Shown: positions 15,293-24,258, counted from the first letter of the stretch. The stretch is DNA of 64,000 bases from Amycolatopsis sp. NBC_01488 (GCF_036227105.1 NZ_CP109434.1:7474501-7538500), one strand, 5' to 3'. Numbers and translations are program-made. The notes: a model not told the origin generated them from the letters alone.

Positions 15293-15991
15293 ATGGATGA
15301 TCGCGTTCTCCTCATCACCGGTGCCTCGCGCGGCCTGGGCGCCGCGACCGCGCGGCTGGCCGCCGCCTCCGGGTTCAAGGTCGCTCTCGTGGCCCGCAAG
15401 GCCGCATCCGTCACCGCCCTCGCCGACGAGCTCGGCGAAGACCGGGCGATCGCGCTCGGCGCCGACGTCGGCGACTGGCCCGCCATCTCGGGCGCCGTCA
15501 CCAAGGCCGTCGAGCGGTTCGGGCGGCTCGACGCGGCCTTCGCCAACGCCGGGATCGGCGTCGGGACCTCGTTCTTCGGCGACGACGACCCCGACCCGCG
15601 GGAGTGGGAGCCGATGGTGCGCACCAACGTCCTCGGCGCGGCCTACACCGCCCGCGCGGCCCTGCCCGCGCTGAAGGAGTCGGCCGGGCACCTGCTGATC
15701 ACCGGCTCGGTCGCCGGCCGCTACATCCGCAAGGCCAGCCTGTACTCGGTGACGAAGTGGGCCGTGACGGGGATGGCCGGCGCGATCCGCGAAGAGGCCG
15801 TCGGCACCGGCGTGCGGGTCACGCTGATCAACCCCGGTATGACCGCCACCGACATCCTCAGCGACGCGCAGCGCAAGCAGCCCAACCTGCACGCGGACGA
15901 CATCGCCCGCGCGGTGCTCTACGCGCTGTCGCAGCCGCCGTCGGTGGACGTCAACGAGATCATGGTCCGGCCGACCGGCCAGGCCCTCTAG
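15293..15991 (+). CDS. Short-chain dehydrogenase/reductase (SDR)
   Basis: A 232-residue classical SDR. It has the cofactor-binding TGASRGLGAATARLA near the N-terminus, the NAG motif (FANAGIGVG), the catalytic Ser in ITGSVAGRYIR and the YSVTK active-site motif. The reaction is NAD(P)-dependent oxidation or reduction of an unidentified alcohol or ketone. TAGCCT at 15280-15285, seven bases before the ATG, gives a leaderless promoter. The gene faces away from the decayed HxlR regulator, which probably once controlled it. Its TAG shares CTAG with the stop of the convergent beta-propeller gene. Confidence 0.9.
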   Translation: MDDRVLLITGASRGLGAATARLAAASGFKVALVARKAASVTALADELGEDRAIALGADVGDWPAISGAVTKAVERFGRLDAAFANAGIGVGTSFFGDDDPDPREWEPMVRTNVLGAAYTARAALPALKESAGHLLITGSVAGRYIRKASLYSVTKWAVTGMAGAIREEAVGTGVRVTLINPGMTATDILSDAQRKQPNLHADDIARAVLYALSQPPSVDVNEIMVRPTGQAL

Positions 15992-17013
15992 CGGCTCAGG
16001 CGGGCGACGCGGCCGGCGGCGCCCGAAGCCCAGCACGCCGGGCCGGCGCAGTCCACGCTGTCGAAGCTGCCGGTGTCGAACGGCGTCCAGTGCCGGCCGC
16101 CGTCCGGGCTGTAGTCGCTGCCGCCCGGGCCGACGGCGAGCACGGCGCCGCCGCGCCAGGCCAGCCCGGAGCGGTACCCGGCCGGGTACTGCCCCGGGGT
16201 GCGCCAGGTGCGGCCGCGGTCCTTCGTCAGCGCGACGGCCGGGCCCGGCGTCGTCGGGTTCGCGTAGTCGCCACCGATCGCCACGCCCTGGTCCGGGCTG
16301 CGGAAGGCGACCGCGAACACGCCGGCGGACGGGCTGCTCGGCAACGGCGTGTCGGACGCCGTCCAGTGGCGGCCGCCGTCCCCGGAGTGCAGGACGCGGG
16401 CGGTCGCGCCGCCGCCGGTCGCGAGCCAGGCGTCGAACGGCCCCGCCGTCGTGACGCACTGCCCGCTGGCCGCGAACCCGGCCTCGCCGGGCAACGCGGG
16501 CGGGAAGCCGCTCTCGGGGACCGGCCGCCAGCTGCGGCCGCCGTCGAAGGTGGCTTGCACGCGGAAGCGGCCGTCCACGGGGTCGCTCATCGCGAGCCCG
16601 CGCCACGGGTCGAAGAAGGCGAGGCAGTCGTAGAACGCGGCCGCGTCGGTGTTCTGGAAGGTCTGGCGCCAGTGCGCGCCGCCGTCGTCGGTCCGGTAGA
16701 CGCGTGAGTCGGTGCCGGGGCCGATCGAGAGGATCACGGCGTGCGCGGCATCGAAGGCCTCGATGTCGCGGAACTGGAGCGTGCCGGTGCCGGGCGGGCC
16801 GACGGACTTCCAGGTCGCCCCGCCGTCGGTGGTGCGCAGGACGGTGCCCTGGGTGCCGCTGACCCACGCGACGCGGGCGCTGACCGCGGACAGCCCGCGG
16901 AACTGCGCGGTGACGCCGGTGGGGGTCAGCTCCCACTGGGGCGGGTGCTCCCCCGCCGACGCCGGTGCCGCGACGGAGAGCAGCAGGGCGAGCACGAGCA
17001 GCACGACACGCAT
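15988..17013 (-). CDS. Secreted BNR/Ycf48-like beta-propeller protein
   Basis: A 341-residue exported protein with a clear signal peptide (MRVVLLVLALLLSVAAPASA, cleavage after ASA). It is followed by repeats of the Asp-box/BNR kind, TTDGGATW, TDDGGAHW, FDGGRSW, SGDGGRHW, KDRGRTW and SPDGGRHW, spaced roughly 40-60 residues apart as in sialidase-like or photosystem-assembly-factor propellers. The substrate is unknown; many actinobacteria encode such proteins, often annotated as oxidoreductases without evidence. The ATG next to the signal peptide is preferred over a GTG six codons upstream. Confidence 0.8.
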   Translation of the reverse strand: MRVVLLVLALLLSVAAPASAGEHPPQWELTPTGVTAQFRGLSAVSARVAWVSGTQGTVLRTTDGGATWKSVGPPGTGTLQFRDIEAFDAAHAVILSIGPGTDSRVYRTDDGGAHWRQTFQNTDAAAFYDCLAFFDPWRGLAMSDPVDGRFRVQATFDGGRSWRPVPESGFPPALPGEAGFAASGQCVTTAGPFDAWLATGGGATARVLHSGDGGRHWTASDTPLPSSPSAGVFAVAFRSPDQGVAIGGDYANPTTPGPAVALTKDRGRTWRTPGQYPAGYRSGLAWRGGAVLAVGPGGSDYSPDGGRHWTPFDTGSFDSVDCAGPACWASGAAGRVARLSR

Positions 17014-17055
17014 GCGGCGATCCTGCCGCACCCGTCGCGCGACTTTCGTCGGGAA

Positions 17056-17096
17056 CGCCGAAGGGGGACGTCCGGTGCGGACGTCCCCCTTCGGCG
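17056..17096 (-). terminator. Strong terminator after pafA
   Basis: A perfect 18-bp stem: CGCCGAAGGGGGACGTCC (17056-17073) pairs with GGACGTCCCCCTTCGGCG (17079-17096) around a 5-nt loop. It lies directly past the pafA stop on the minus strand and upstream of the beta-propeller gene, separating the two transcripts. Confidence 0.88.
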
Positions 17097-17103
17097 ATCC
17101 GGG

Positions 17104-18462
17104 TCAGAGCGAGCTGATCAGGCGTTCCACGCGCTCGTCGACCGAGCGGAACGGGTCCTTGCACAGGACCGTGCGCTGGGCCTGGTCGTTCAGCTTCAGG
17201 TGCACCCAGTCGACCGTGAAGTCGCGGCCCGCGGCCTGGGCGGCGGCGATGAAGTCGCCGCGCAGCTTCGCGCGGGTCGTCTGGGGCGGGGTGTCCTTGG
17301 CGGCCTCGATCTCGCCGTCGTCGGTGACCCGGCGGACCAGGCCCTTGCGCTGGAGCAGGTCGAAGATGCCCCGGCCGCGACGGATGTCGTGGTAGGCCAG
17401 GTCGAGCTGCGCGATGCGCGGGCTGGACAGGTCCAGGTCGTGCTTGTGCCGGTAGCGCTCGACCAGCCGGTGCTTGATCGCCCAGTCGATCTCGGTGTCG
17501 ATCTTGCCGAAGTCCTGCTGCTCGACCGCGTCCAGCGCCCGGCCCCACAGCTCGACGACGCGCTCGTTCGCCGGGGTCGTGCCGTTCTCCTTGAGGTGCT
17601 GGATCGCGCGGGCGTGGTACTCCCGCTGGATGTCCAGCGCCGACGCCTCGCGGCCGCCCGCCAGGCGCACCTGGCGGCGGCCGGTGAGGTCGTGGCTGAT
17701 CTCGCGGATCGCCCGGATCGGGTTGTCGAGGGTGAAGTCGCGGAACTGGACGCCGGCTTCGATCATTTCGAGCACGAGGTTCGCGGAGCCGACCTTGAGC
17801 ATGGTCGTCGGCTCGGCCATGTTCGAGTCGCCCACGATGACGTGCAGGCGCCGGTAGCGCTCGGCGTCCGCGTGCGGCTCGTCGCGGGTGTTGATGATGG
17901 GCCGCGAGCGGGTCGTCGCGCTCGAGACGCCCTCCCAGATGTGCTCCGCGCGCTGGGACAGGCAGTAGACCGCGCCACGCGGGGTCTGCAGGACCTTGCC
18001 CGCACCGCAGATGAGCTGCCGGGTCACCAGGAACGGCAGCAGCACGTCGGCGATCCGGGAGAACTCGCCCGCGCGGGTCACCAGGTAGTTCTCGTGACAG
18101 CCGTAGGAGTTGCCCGCGGAGTCGGTGTTGTTCTTGAACAGGAAGATGTCGCCGCCGATGCCCTCGTCGGCCAGCCGCCGCTCGGCGTCGACCAGCAGGT
18201 CCTCGAGGATCCGCTCGCCTGCCTTGTCGTGCGTCACCAGCTGGACGAGGTCGTCACATTCGGCCGTCGCGTACTCGGGGTGCGAGCCGACGTCCAGGTA
18301 GAGCCGGGAGCCGTTCGACAGGAAGACGTTCGATGAGCGTCCCCACGAGACGACTCGCCGGAACAGGTAGCGCGCCACCTCGTCGGGCGAGAGCCTGCGC
18401 TGTCCGTGGAAGGTGCACGTGACCCCGAACTCGGTCTCGATGCCAAAGATCCGCCGCTGCAT
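17104..18462 (-). CDS. pafA: Pup--protein ligase PafA
   Basis: 452 residues, the same length as M. tuberculosis PafA. It activates the C-terminal Glu of Pup with ATP and links it to substrate lysines. The N-terminus MQRRIFGIETEFGV holds the metal/ATP-binding Glu, and SRLYLDVGSHPEYAT contains the catalytic-base Asp57. SAGNSYGCHENYLV and INTRDEPHADAERYRRLHVI are the carboxylate-amine ligase-like signature strands. The ATG has TACTCT six bases upstream (18469-18474), so pafA is expressed from its own leaderless promoter. A strong terminator follows. The gene is separated from both pafBC and the prcAB-pup-dop cluster. Confidence 0.96.
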   Translation of the reverse strand: MQRRIFGIETEFGVTCTFHGQRRLSPDEVARYLFRRVVSWGRSSNVFLSNGSRLYLDVGSHPEYATAECDDLVQLVTHDKAGERILEDLLVDAERRLADEGIGGDIFLFKNNTDSAGNSYGCHENYLVTRAGEFSRIADVLLPFLVTRQLICGAGKVLQTPRGAVYCLSQRAEHIWEGVSSATTRSRPIINTRDEPHADAERYRRLHVIVGDSNMAEPTTMLKVGSANLVLEMIEAGVQFRDFTLDNPIRAIREISHDLTGRRQVRLAGGREASALDIQREYHARAIQHLKENGTTPANERVVELWGRALDAVEQQDFGKIDTEIDWAIKHRLVERYRHKHDLDLSSPRIAQLDLAYHDIRRGRGIFDLLQRKGLVRRVTDDGEIEAAKDTPPQTTRAKLRGDFIAAAQAAGRDFTVDWVHLKLNDQAQRTVLCKDPFRSVDERVERLISSL

Positions 18463-18604
18463 CCCCCCAGAGTAGGCGCTGCACCCCGGTCGACGGTGGG
18501 CCGTTCGGGCGTCGACACGCCCCCGGTATGCCACAGACGGTGAAAACTCCCCGATTCAGGCACGATTGGAGCACTGCTCTTGACGACTTGGGGAAGGCGA
18601 CTCC

Positions 18605-20086
18605 TTGACACACCAGCTCATCCGGGCCTTCCGGCGGGTCGGGCGTACCGACCGCGCCCTCATGCGGCGCAGCGCCGCCCTCCCGGCCACGAAAGCCGAC
18701 GACGCGCTGATGGCGCTGTCGAGATCGGCGAACAAGTCGCGGCTCTGGTGGGGCGTCGCGGCGCTGCTGGCGGCCCGGAAGGGCGAGACCCGGCGCGGCG
18801 CGCTGCGCGGGGTCGTGGCGATCGCCGGGGCCAGCGCGGCGGCGAACCTGATCGGCAAGCCGCTGTTCCCCCGCCGCCGCCCGGCGGAGGAGGAGACGCC
18901 GATGCGCCGCCGCCTGCGGAAACGCCCGACGTCGTCGTCGTTCCCGTCGGGCCACTCGGCCTCCGCGGCGGCCTTCGCGACGGCCGTGGCGATGGAGTCG
19001 CCGCGCGCCGGCCTCGCCGTCGCGCCGCTCGCGCTGGCCGTCGCCTACTCCCGCGTCCACACCGGCGTCCACTGGCCCTCCGACGTGGGCGTCGGCCTGG
19101 GCATCGGGGTCGGCGTCGGCCTCGCGACGCGGCACTGGTGGCCGCTGCACGACGACGTCCCCGGCCGCACGGCCCACGACGCGGACGCGCCGGAGATGGT
19201 CGACGGCGACGACATGCTCGTGCTGGTCAACCCGAAGTCCGGGATCGACGGCCAGGACCCGACCGACGAGGCCCGCTACGCCTGGCCCAAGGCCGAAATT
19301 CTCTACCCGGACCCCGACCGGGACCTGCGCGCCCAGCTCGAAGCCGAGATCGACGCCCGCGGGACGGTCCGCGCCCTCGGAGTCGCGGGCGGCGACGGCA
19401 CCGTCGCCGCGGTCGCGTCGGTCGCCGCCGAACGCGACCTGCCGCTCGCGCTGATCCCGGCGGGGACGCTCAACCACTTCGCGCGCGACATCGGCGTCAG
19501 CTCGATGCCCGACGCCGACGCGGCCACCGAGCTCGGCAACGCCGTCGGCATCGACCTGGGCGAGGTCGAGATCGACGGCGGCGACGGCGCCGCGCACCGC
19601 TGGTTCGTCAACACCGCCAGCCTCGGCGGCTACCCGGAAATGGTGCGCCTGCGGGAGAAGCTGCAGGAAAAGCACCCCAAGTGGCCCTCGGCCGCGATCG
19701 CGCTGGCCCGGACGCTTCGGCACGCCAAGCCGCTGACCGTGCGGCTCAACGGCAAGCGCACCCAGGTCTGGCTGCTGTTCGTCGGCAACGGCACGTACGC
19801 GCCGAAGGGCTTCGCGCCCAGCCGGCGGCCCGCGCTCGACACCGGCCTGCTCGACGTCCGCTACCTGCGCGCCGACCTGCCGTACTCGCGAGCCCGGTTC
19901 CTGCTGGCGATGGTCACCCGCAGCCTTGCGGCCAGCCACGTCTACCACGAGCTCGACGTGGCCGAGCTGGACGTCGAGCTGCTGGACGGCCACCGGCGCG
20001 TCGCCACCGACGGCGAGGTCGGCCCGCTCGGCAACCGGTTCCGGTTCCGGTCCTGCCCCAGTGCGCTGACCATCTACCGCCTTTGA
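18605..20086 (+). CDS. PAP2 phosphatase-lipid kinase fusion protein
   Basis: 493 residues combining two enzymes. Residues about 30-180 carry the PAP2 triad motifs: IGKPLFPRRRP (KxxxxxxRP-like), SSSFPSGHSASAAAF and SRVHTGVHWPSDV with its catalytic His. From about residue 200, a DAGK_cat kinase domain has VAGGDGTVAAV and LIPAGTLNHFARDI. The phosphatase would dephosphorylate a lipid phosphate and the kinase phosphorylate a lipid, so the fusion could interconvert related lipids (inference). Such bifunctional proteins are common in actinobacteria. The start is TTG with GGGGAAGG eight bases before it; no nearer ATG keeps the N-terminal helices. Confidence 0.85.
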   Translation: MTHQLIRAFRRVGRTDRALMRRSAALPATKADDALMALSRSANKSRLWWGVAALLAARKGETRRGALRGVVAIAGASAAANLIGKPLFPRRRPAEEETPMRRRLRKRPTSSSFPSGHSASAAAFATAVAMESPRAGLAVAPLALAVAYSRVHTGVHWPSDVGVGLGIGVGVGLATRHWWPLHDDVPGRTAHDADAPEMVDGDDMLVLVNPKSGIDGQDPTDEARYAWPKAEILYPDPDRDLRAQLEAEIDARGTVRALGVAGGDGTVAAVASVAAERDLPLALIPAGTLNHFARDIGVSSMPDADAATELGNAVGIDLGEVEIDGGDGAAHRWFVNTASLGGYPEMVRLREKLQEKHPKWPSAAIALARTLRHAKPLTVRLNGKRTQVWLLFVGNGTYAPKGFAPSRRPALDTGLLDVRYLRADLPYSRARFLLAMVTRSLAASHVYHELDVAELDVELLDGHRRVATDGEVGPLGNRFRFRSCPSALTIYRL

Positions 20087-20189
20087 GTGCTCTTTACTTT
20101 CTCTCAACGAACCCTCAGCATCCCCTGGATAGCGTCTTGATCGAGATGCGGGCGATCCTGCCCGCGATCAGGGGACGAGCGGGGAGCAG

Positions 20190-21377
20190 ATGGACGGGCA
20201 CGGCCTGGCGAGCGGCATCCACCGGGCCGCCACCGACCCGGTGCTGCCCGGTGACATCACCGCCCGCGCCCGCGACATCGGCCCGTTCGAGTCCCCGCTC
20301 ATCTGGCTCGCGCTCGCTTCGGCCGCCGTCGCGGTCCTCGCCGCCGTCGTCGCGCTGTGGCGCCGGCGCCGGATGCGCCGCTGGGGCTTCACCGCCTTCG
20401 GCGTCCTGCTGCTGCTCGCGGCGGTCACTGCCCTGAACAGCTACGTCGGGTACGTGCGGACCTCCGACGACCTCGCGCGCCTGCTCCAGAAGGGCCCCGG
20501 TGTCGTCAACCTCGCCGGCCGCCTGCTCGACGACGACAAGGAAGCGCCGTCCGCGCCGCGCCCCGGCGCGGGCACCGCGGCGGCGGGCCAGCGCATCGAC
20601 GTCGTGAACCTGCCCGATCCCGCGCACGGCGTCCCGTCCGGCAGCACCTACGTCGTCCTGCCGCCCGGCTACGACGCGAAGGCGGCCCGCCGCTACCCCG
20701 TCGTCTACCTCATGCACGGCTACCCGTTCGGCGGCCCCCGCGACTGGCTGACCTCCGGCGACGCCCCGGGGACGTTGCTCGCCCTGCAACGCGCCGCCGT
20801 CATCGAGCCGATGATCGTGGTCAGCGTCGACCTGACCGCCGGGAATCCGCCCACCGACTGGGAATGCCTCGACGTCCCCGGCGGCCCGCAGCTGGAGACC
20901 TACCTCACGCACACGGTGGTCCCGGCGATCGACCAGCGGTACCGCACCCTCGCCGACCGCGGCCACCGGGCGCTGGGCGGCATGTCCGGCGGCGGCTTCG
21001 GAGCGCTCAACATCGGGCTGCACCACGTCGACGAGTTCGGCACGCTGCTGATCGCCCTCCCCTACGACGACCTCAACGATTCGGTCGGCGTCCTCGACGG
21101 CAACCGGGCCGCCATCGCCGCGAACACCCCGCGCCGCTACCTCCCGACGATGCACTTCACGGCGCCGATCTCGGTGATGCTCGCGGTCGGCACCGGCGCA
21201 CCCACGGACGTCACCACGGCCCACCGGATCGCCGACGCCCTGCACGCCCGCGGCCAGGACGCGGTGGTCCACGCGGAGCGGGGGTTCAACCACACGTGGC
21301 ACACGGCCCGGGCGACGCTGCCGTACCTGCTGGCCTTCGCCGACCAGAACTTCCGCGCCTCGCCTGCGACATCGTGA
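20190..21377 (+). CDS. Membrane-anchored esterase (alpha/beta hydrolase, esterase D/antigen 85-like)
   Basis: 395 residues. Two N-terminal hydrophobic segments (about 30-55, LIWLALASAAVAVLAAVVAL, and 62-80, WGFTAFGVLLLLAAVTALN) anchor an extracytoplasmic alpha/beta-hydrolase domain. The latter shows the oxyanion-type YPVVYLMHGYPFGGPRDW, the nucleophile elbow ALGGMSGGGFGALN and a catalytic His in RGFNHTWHTA. The fold is that of esterase D-like and mycolyltransferase-like proteins, suggesting hydrolysis or transfer of an acyl group at the cell surface. The substrate is unknown. The ATG follows a GGGGAGC site. It lies 103 bp after the PAP2-kinase gene, probably separately promoted. Confidence 0.85.
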   Translation: MDGHGLASGIHRAATDPVLPGDITARARDIGPFESPLIWLALASAAVAVLAAVVALWRRRRMRRWGFTAFGVLLLLAAVTALNSYVGYVRTSDDLARLLQKGPGVVNLAGRLLDDDKEAPSAPRPGAGTAAAGQRIDVVNLPDPAHGVPSGSTYVVLPPGYDAKAARRYPVVYLMHGYPFGGPRDWLTSGDAPGTLLALQRAAVIEPMIVVSVDLTAGNPPTDWECLDVPGGPQLETYLTHTVVPAIDQRYRTLADRGHRALGGMSGGGFGALNIGLHHVDEFGTLLIALPYDDLNDSVGVLDGNRAAIAANTPRRYLPTMHFTAPISVMLAVGTGAPTDVTTAHRIADALHARGQDAVVHAERGFNHTWHTARATLPYLLAFADQNFRASPATS

Positions 21378-21408
21378 AATCCGGTTGCCGCGTCCGGGAC
21401 CCTGAAGC

Positions 21409-22185
21409 ATGGACCTCGCGACGCACTACGCCACCGGCCCCGCCGAGGACGACCGGCTGACCCGCACCCCGCACGGCCGCCTGGAGCACCTGCGCACCCG
21501 CGAACTGCTCCGGCGGCACCTGACCGAGGGCGACCGCGTCCTCGACGTCGGCGGAGGCACGGGCGGCCACGCGGCCTGGCTGGCCGCCGAAGGGCACCCG
21601 GTGCACTTGGTCGACGTCGTCCCGGCCCACGTCGCCCGGGCCGCCACGCGGCCCGGCGTCACGGCTTCGGTCGGCGACGCCCGGAGCCTCGACGCGGCCG
21701 ACGCGTCCCACGACGTCGTCCTGCTGCTCGGCCCGCTCTACCACCTGGTCGACGCCGGCGACCGCGCCCGCGCGCTGGCCGAGGCCCGGCGCGTACTGCG
21801 TCCGGGTGGCCTGCTCGCGGCGGCGGGGATCAGCCGCTACCTCTCCCTGCTGGAAACCGGTGCGGCCGGCACGCTCACGTCCGGTCTCGGCGACCGGGTT
21901 CGCGCGGTGATCGAGACCGGCGCGTACGACGGCCACGTCGGCTTCGTCCCGACGCACTGGCACACCGCCACCGAACTCCACGACGAAGTCACCACCGCCG
22001 GCTTCACGGACACCGCGGTCTTCGGTGTCGAAGGCCCTTCGTGGCCCGCACTCGACGCCGCCGGACTCGCTCGCTTCGACCAGCTCGTCGAACCGGCCCT
22101 GCGGGCCGCGCGGATCGTCGAGCGGGACCCGGCCCTCATCGGCGCCAGCGCGCACCTGCTCGCCGTCGCCCGGCGGCCCGCATGA
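21409..22185 (+). CDS. Class I SAM-dependent methyltransferase
   Basis: 258 residues. SAM-binding motif I is VLDVGGGTGGHAAWLA, an acidic residue ends strand 2 (VHLVDVVPAHV), and DVVLLLGPLYHLVDAGDRAR with RRVLRPGGLLAAAGI form the post-I to motif III core, as in Ubie/Methyltransf_11 proteins. The acceptor is not identifiable. It starts 31 bp past the esterase stop and may share its transcript. A strong hairpin begins right at its stop codon. Confidence 0.87.
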   Translation: MDLATHYATGPAEDDRLTRTPHGRLEHLRTRELLRRHLTEGDRVLDVGGGTGGHAAWLAAEGHPVHLVDVVPAHVARAATRPGVTASVGDARSLDAADASHDVVLLLGPLYHLVDAGDRARALAEARRVLRPGGLLAAAGISRYLSLLETGAAGTLTSGLGDRVRAVIETGAYDGHVGFVPTHWHTATELHDEVTTAGFTDTAVFGVEGPSWPALDAAGLARFDQLVEPALRAARIVERDPALIGASAHLLAVARRPA

Positions 22186-22226
22186 CGACGGCGGGAGCGC
22201 GGTCATCGACCACGCCCCCGCCGTCG
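22186..22226. terminator. Bidirectional terminator between the methyltransferase and prcA
   Basis: A 19-position stem with two mismatches: CGACGGCGGG (22186-22195) pairs with CCCGCCGTCG (22217-22226), and inner GCG/CGC and GGTC/GACC pairs close a 3-nt loop. It sits between convergent genes and is positioned to stop both transcripts. Confidence 0.8.
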
Positions 22227-22234
22227 CAGGTGCG

Positions 22235-23032
22235 CTATTCGCTGTCCGGCTTGGCTTCCGGCTCCTCGCGCTGCGGGTCCGGGACCGGCAGCAGCGAGTC
22301 CAGCACCGTGCCCGTCAGGCGGCGGAACGAGCGGCGCGGGCGGTCGCGGTCCAGCACCGCCACCTCCAGCTTGATCGGGTCGGCCTCGCCGTTCCCGTTC
22401 GCCGAAGCCGACGAGGAAGCCGACGAAGAACCCGCGGACGACGTCGAGGAGGTCGACGGCTGGATCGGCGTGCGCAGCGCGGCCACCGCCACGCCCAGCG
22501 CCGCCTGCAGGTCCAGGCCGTCCTCGAACGTTTCCTTCAGCTTCGCCGCGATCTTCTCGTTCTGGCCGCCCATCACCACGTACTGCGGCTCGTCGAAGAT
22601 CGACCCGTCGTAGGTCAGCCGGTACAGCTGGTCCTCCGCCGCGCTCGCCCCGACCTCCGCCACGCAGACCTCCACCTCGAACGGTTTCAGCTGCTCGGTG
22701 AAGATGCTGCCCAGCGTCGCCGCGTAGGCGTTCGCCAGCGCCCGGGCGCTCACGTCACGCCGGTCGTACTGGTAGCCCTTGAGGTCCGCGTGCCGGATCC
22801 CCGCCACGCGCAGGTTCTCGAACTCGCTGTAGCGCCCGACGGCGGCGAACCCGATCCGGTCGTAGATCTCGGACACCTTGTGCAGGGTCGCCGACGGGTT
22901 CTCCGCCACGAACAGCACGCCGCCCGCGTACTTCAGCACCACCACGCTCCGGCCGCGCGCGATGCCCTTGCGCGCCAGCTCGGAACGCTCCCGCATCAGC
23001 TGCTCGGGAGAGGCATACAACGGCATCGTCAC
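22235..23032 (-). CDS. prcA: Proteasome alpha subunit PrcA
   Basis: 265 residues. Outer-ring subunit of the 20S proteasome, which gates entry and docks Mpa. The N-terminus MTMPLYASPEQLMRERSELA leads into the gating region GIARGRSVVVLKYAGGVLFV, followed by YDRRDVSARALANAYAATLG and KPFEVEVCVAEV. The C-terminus is extended by a Ser/Ala-rich linker (about 195-220) and an acidic tail, variable among actinobacteria. There is no N-terminal catalytic Thr, as expected for alpha subunits. The start is GTG; an ATG two codons in (MPLYASPEQ) is possible. It lies 53 bp downstream of prcB. Confidence 0.96.
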   Translation of the reverse strand: MTMPLYASPEQLMRERSELARKGIARGRSVVVLKYAGGVLFVAENPSATLHKVSEIYDRIGFAAVGRYSEFENLRVAGIRHADLKGYQYDRRDVSARALANAYAATLGSIFTEQLKPFEVEVCVAEVGASAAEDQLYRLTYDGSIFDEPQYVVMGGQNEKIAAKLKETFEDGLDLQAALGVAVAALRTPIQPSTSSTSSAGSSSASSSASANGNGEADPIKLEVAVLDRDRPRRSFRRLTGTVLDSLLPVPDPQREEPEAKPDSE

Positions 23033-23085
23033 GGTGTGCGCTCCACGTCTGTCTGTGTTCCAACGTTCACTGGTTCAGCCCCGCG

Positions 23086-23940
23086 TCAGGAGAGCCGGCT
23101 CTGGTGGCGCTCGATCCGCCCCGCCACCACGGCTTCCGCGACCGCCGCGGTCTCCGACTCCGGCAGCTGCACGGCGCCGTGCTCCGCGGTGATCGTCACG
23201 ACGCTCGGGAAGATCCGGCGCACCAGGTCCGGGCCGCCGGACGCGGTGTCGTCGTCGGCCGCGTCGTACAGCGCCTCGACCGCGACGCGGATCGCGCCTT
23301 CGACGTCGGCGTCCGGGTCGTGCAGCTTCTTCAGCGCGGATTTCGCGAACAGCGAACCCGAGCCGATGCCCGCGTAGCCGCCGTTCTCCTCGTACCGCCC
23401 GCCCGCGGCGTCGTACGAGACGATCCGGCCGGCGTGCTTGGCGTCCTCGGCCTCGAGGTCGTAGCCCACGAACAACGGGATCGCCGCCAGCCCGGCCATC
23501 GCCATCTCGAGGTTGCCCTTGACCATCCCGGCCAGCTTGTTCGTCTTGCCGTCCAGCGACAGCGAAACGCCCTCGATCTTCTCGTAGTGCGCCAGCTCCA
23601 CCGCGTACAGCCGCACCATCTCCACGGCCAGGCCCGCGGTGCCCGCGATGCCCACGGCCGAGTACTCGTCGGTGACGTGCACCTTCTCGATGTCCCGGCT
23701 CGCGATCAGGTTCCCCGACGTCGCCCGCCGGTCGCCCGCGATCAGCACGCCGCCCGCGAAGGTGCAGGCGACGATCGTCGTCCCGTGCGGTACGCCCAGC
23801 TCCGCCACGCCCGGCGACACCTTCCGCTGGGGGAGCAGCTCAGGCGCCTGCTCGCGCAGGAAGTCCGAAAACGACGACGTCGCCGACGAGAAGTACGCGG
23901 CCGGCAGCGCGGGACCCGAGATGCCCCTGGTGTTGTCCAT
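23086..23940 (-). CDS. prcB: Proteasome beta subunit PrcB
   Basis: 284 residues. Catalytic subunit with a 53-residue propeptide ending in ELGVPHG; autocleavage should expose Thr54 (TTIVACTFAGGVLIAGDRRA) as the nucleophile. Asp and Lys partners are in AGDRRATSG and the SRDIEKVHV strand, and the GSGSLFAKSAL loop matches beta subunits. It assembles with PrcA into the barrel that degrades pupylated proteins. The gene lies between pup and prcA on the same strand with 123-bp and 53-bp gaps. The C-terminus is Glu/Ala-rich and ends HQSRLS. Confidence 0.97.
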   Translation of the reverse strand: MDNTRGISGPALPAAYFSSATSSFSDFLREQAPELLPQRKVSPGVAELGVPHGTTIVACTFAGGVLIAGDRRATSGNLIASRDIEKVHVTDEYSAVGIAGTAGLAVEMVRLYAVELAHYEKIEGVSLSLDGKTNKLAGMVKGNLEMAMAGLAAIPLFVGYDLEAEDAKHAGRIVSYDAAGGRYEENGGYAGIGSGSLFAKSALKKLHDPDADVEGAIRVAVEALYDAADDDTASGGPDLVRRIFPSVVTITAEHGAVQLPESETAAVAEAVVAGRIERHQSRLS

Positions 23941-24063
23941 ACGTGCTCAAAAATCCCATCTGTGCGGGCCGCGACCCCGCGCCCGGCGACCGCACCCGGT
24001 CACCACCGCGCGAGGCCCCGGCCGCCGGCTGAACGGTCGGCAAGGGCGCAGCGCCCGAGCGGC

Positions 24064-24258
24064 TTACTCGCCGCCCTTCTGCACGTAGGCCCGGACGAAG
24101 TCCTCGGCGTTCTCCTCGAGCACGTCGTCGATCTCGTCCAGGATCGTGTCCACGTCCTCGCCGAGCTTTTCGCGCCGCTCCTGACCCGCCGCGCCGGTGT
24201 CGTCGAACTCCTCGTCGGAGTCACCACCGCCGTGCTTTTCGATCTTTTCCTGGGCCAT
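24064..24258 (-). CDS. pup: Prokaryotic ubiquitin-like protein Pup (Glu-terminated)
   Basis: 64 residues, acidic and largely disordered. The conserved Mpa-binding helix is LGEDVDTILDEIDDVLEENA, followed by EDFVRAYVQKGGE. Unlike M. tuberculosis Pup, which ends GGQ and must be deamidated by Dop, this one ends GGE and is ready for ligation by PafA. The gene has an ATG start preceded by a GGGAGGCG ribosome-binding site, and sits between dop and prcB. Pup marks proteins for proteasomal degradation by an isopeptide bond from its terminal Glu side chain. Confidence 0.97.
   Translation of the reverse strand: MAQEKIEKHGGGDSDEEFDDTGAAGQERREKLGEDVDTILDEIDDVLEENAEDFVRAYVQKGGE

Noticed and set aside
14813..17548. 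A 911-codon minus-strand frame across the SDR, propeller and pafA region
   Set aside because: It is a shadow of genes in other frames; only its last part, the HxlR C-terminus, is meaningful and is reported as a pseudogene.
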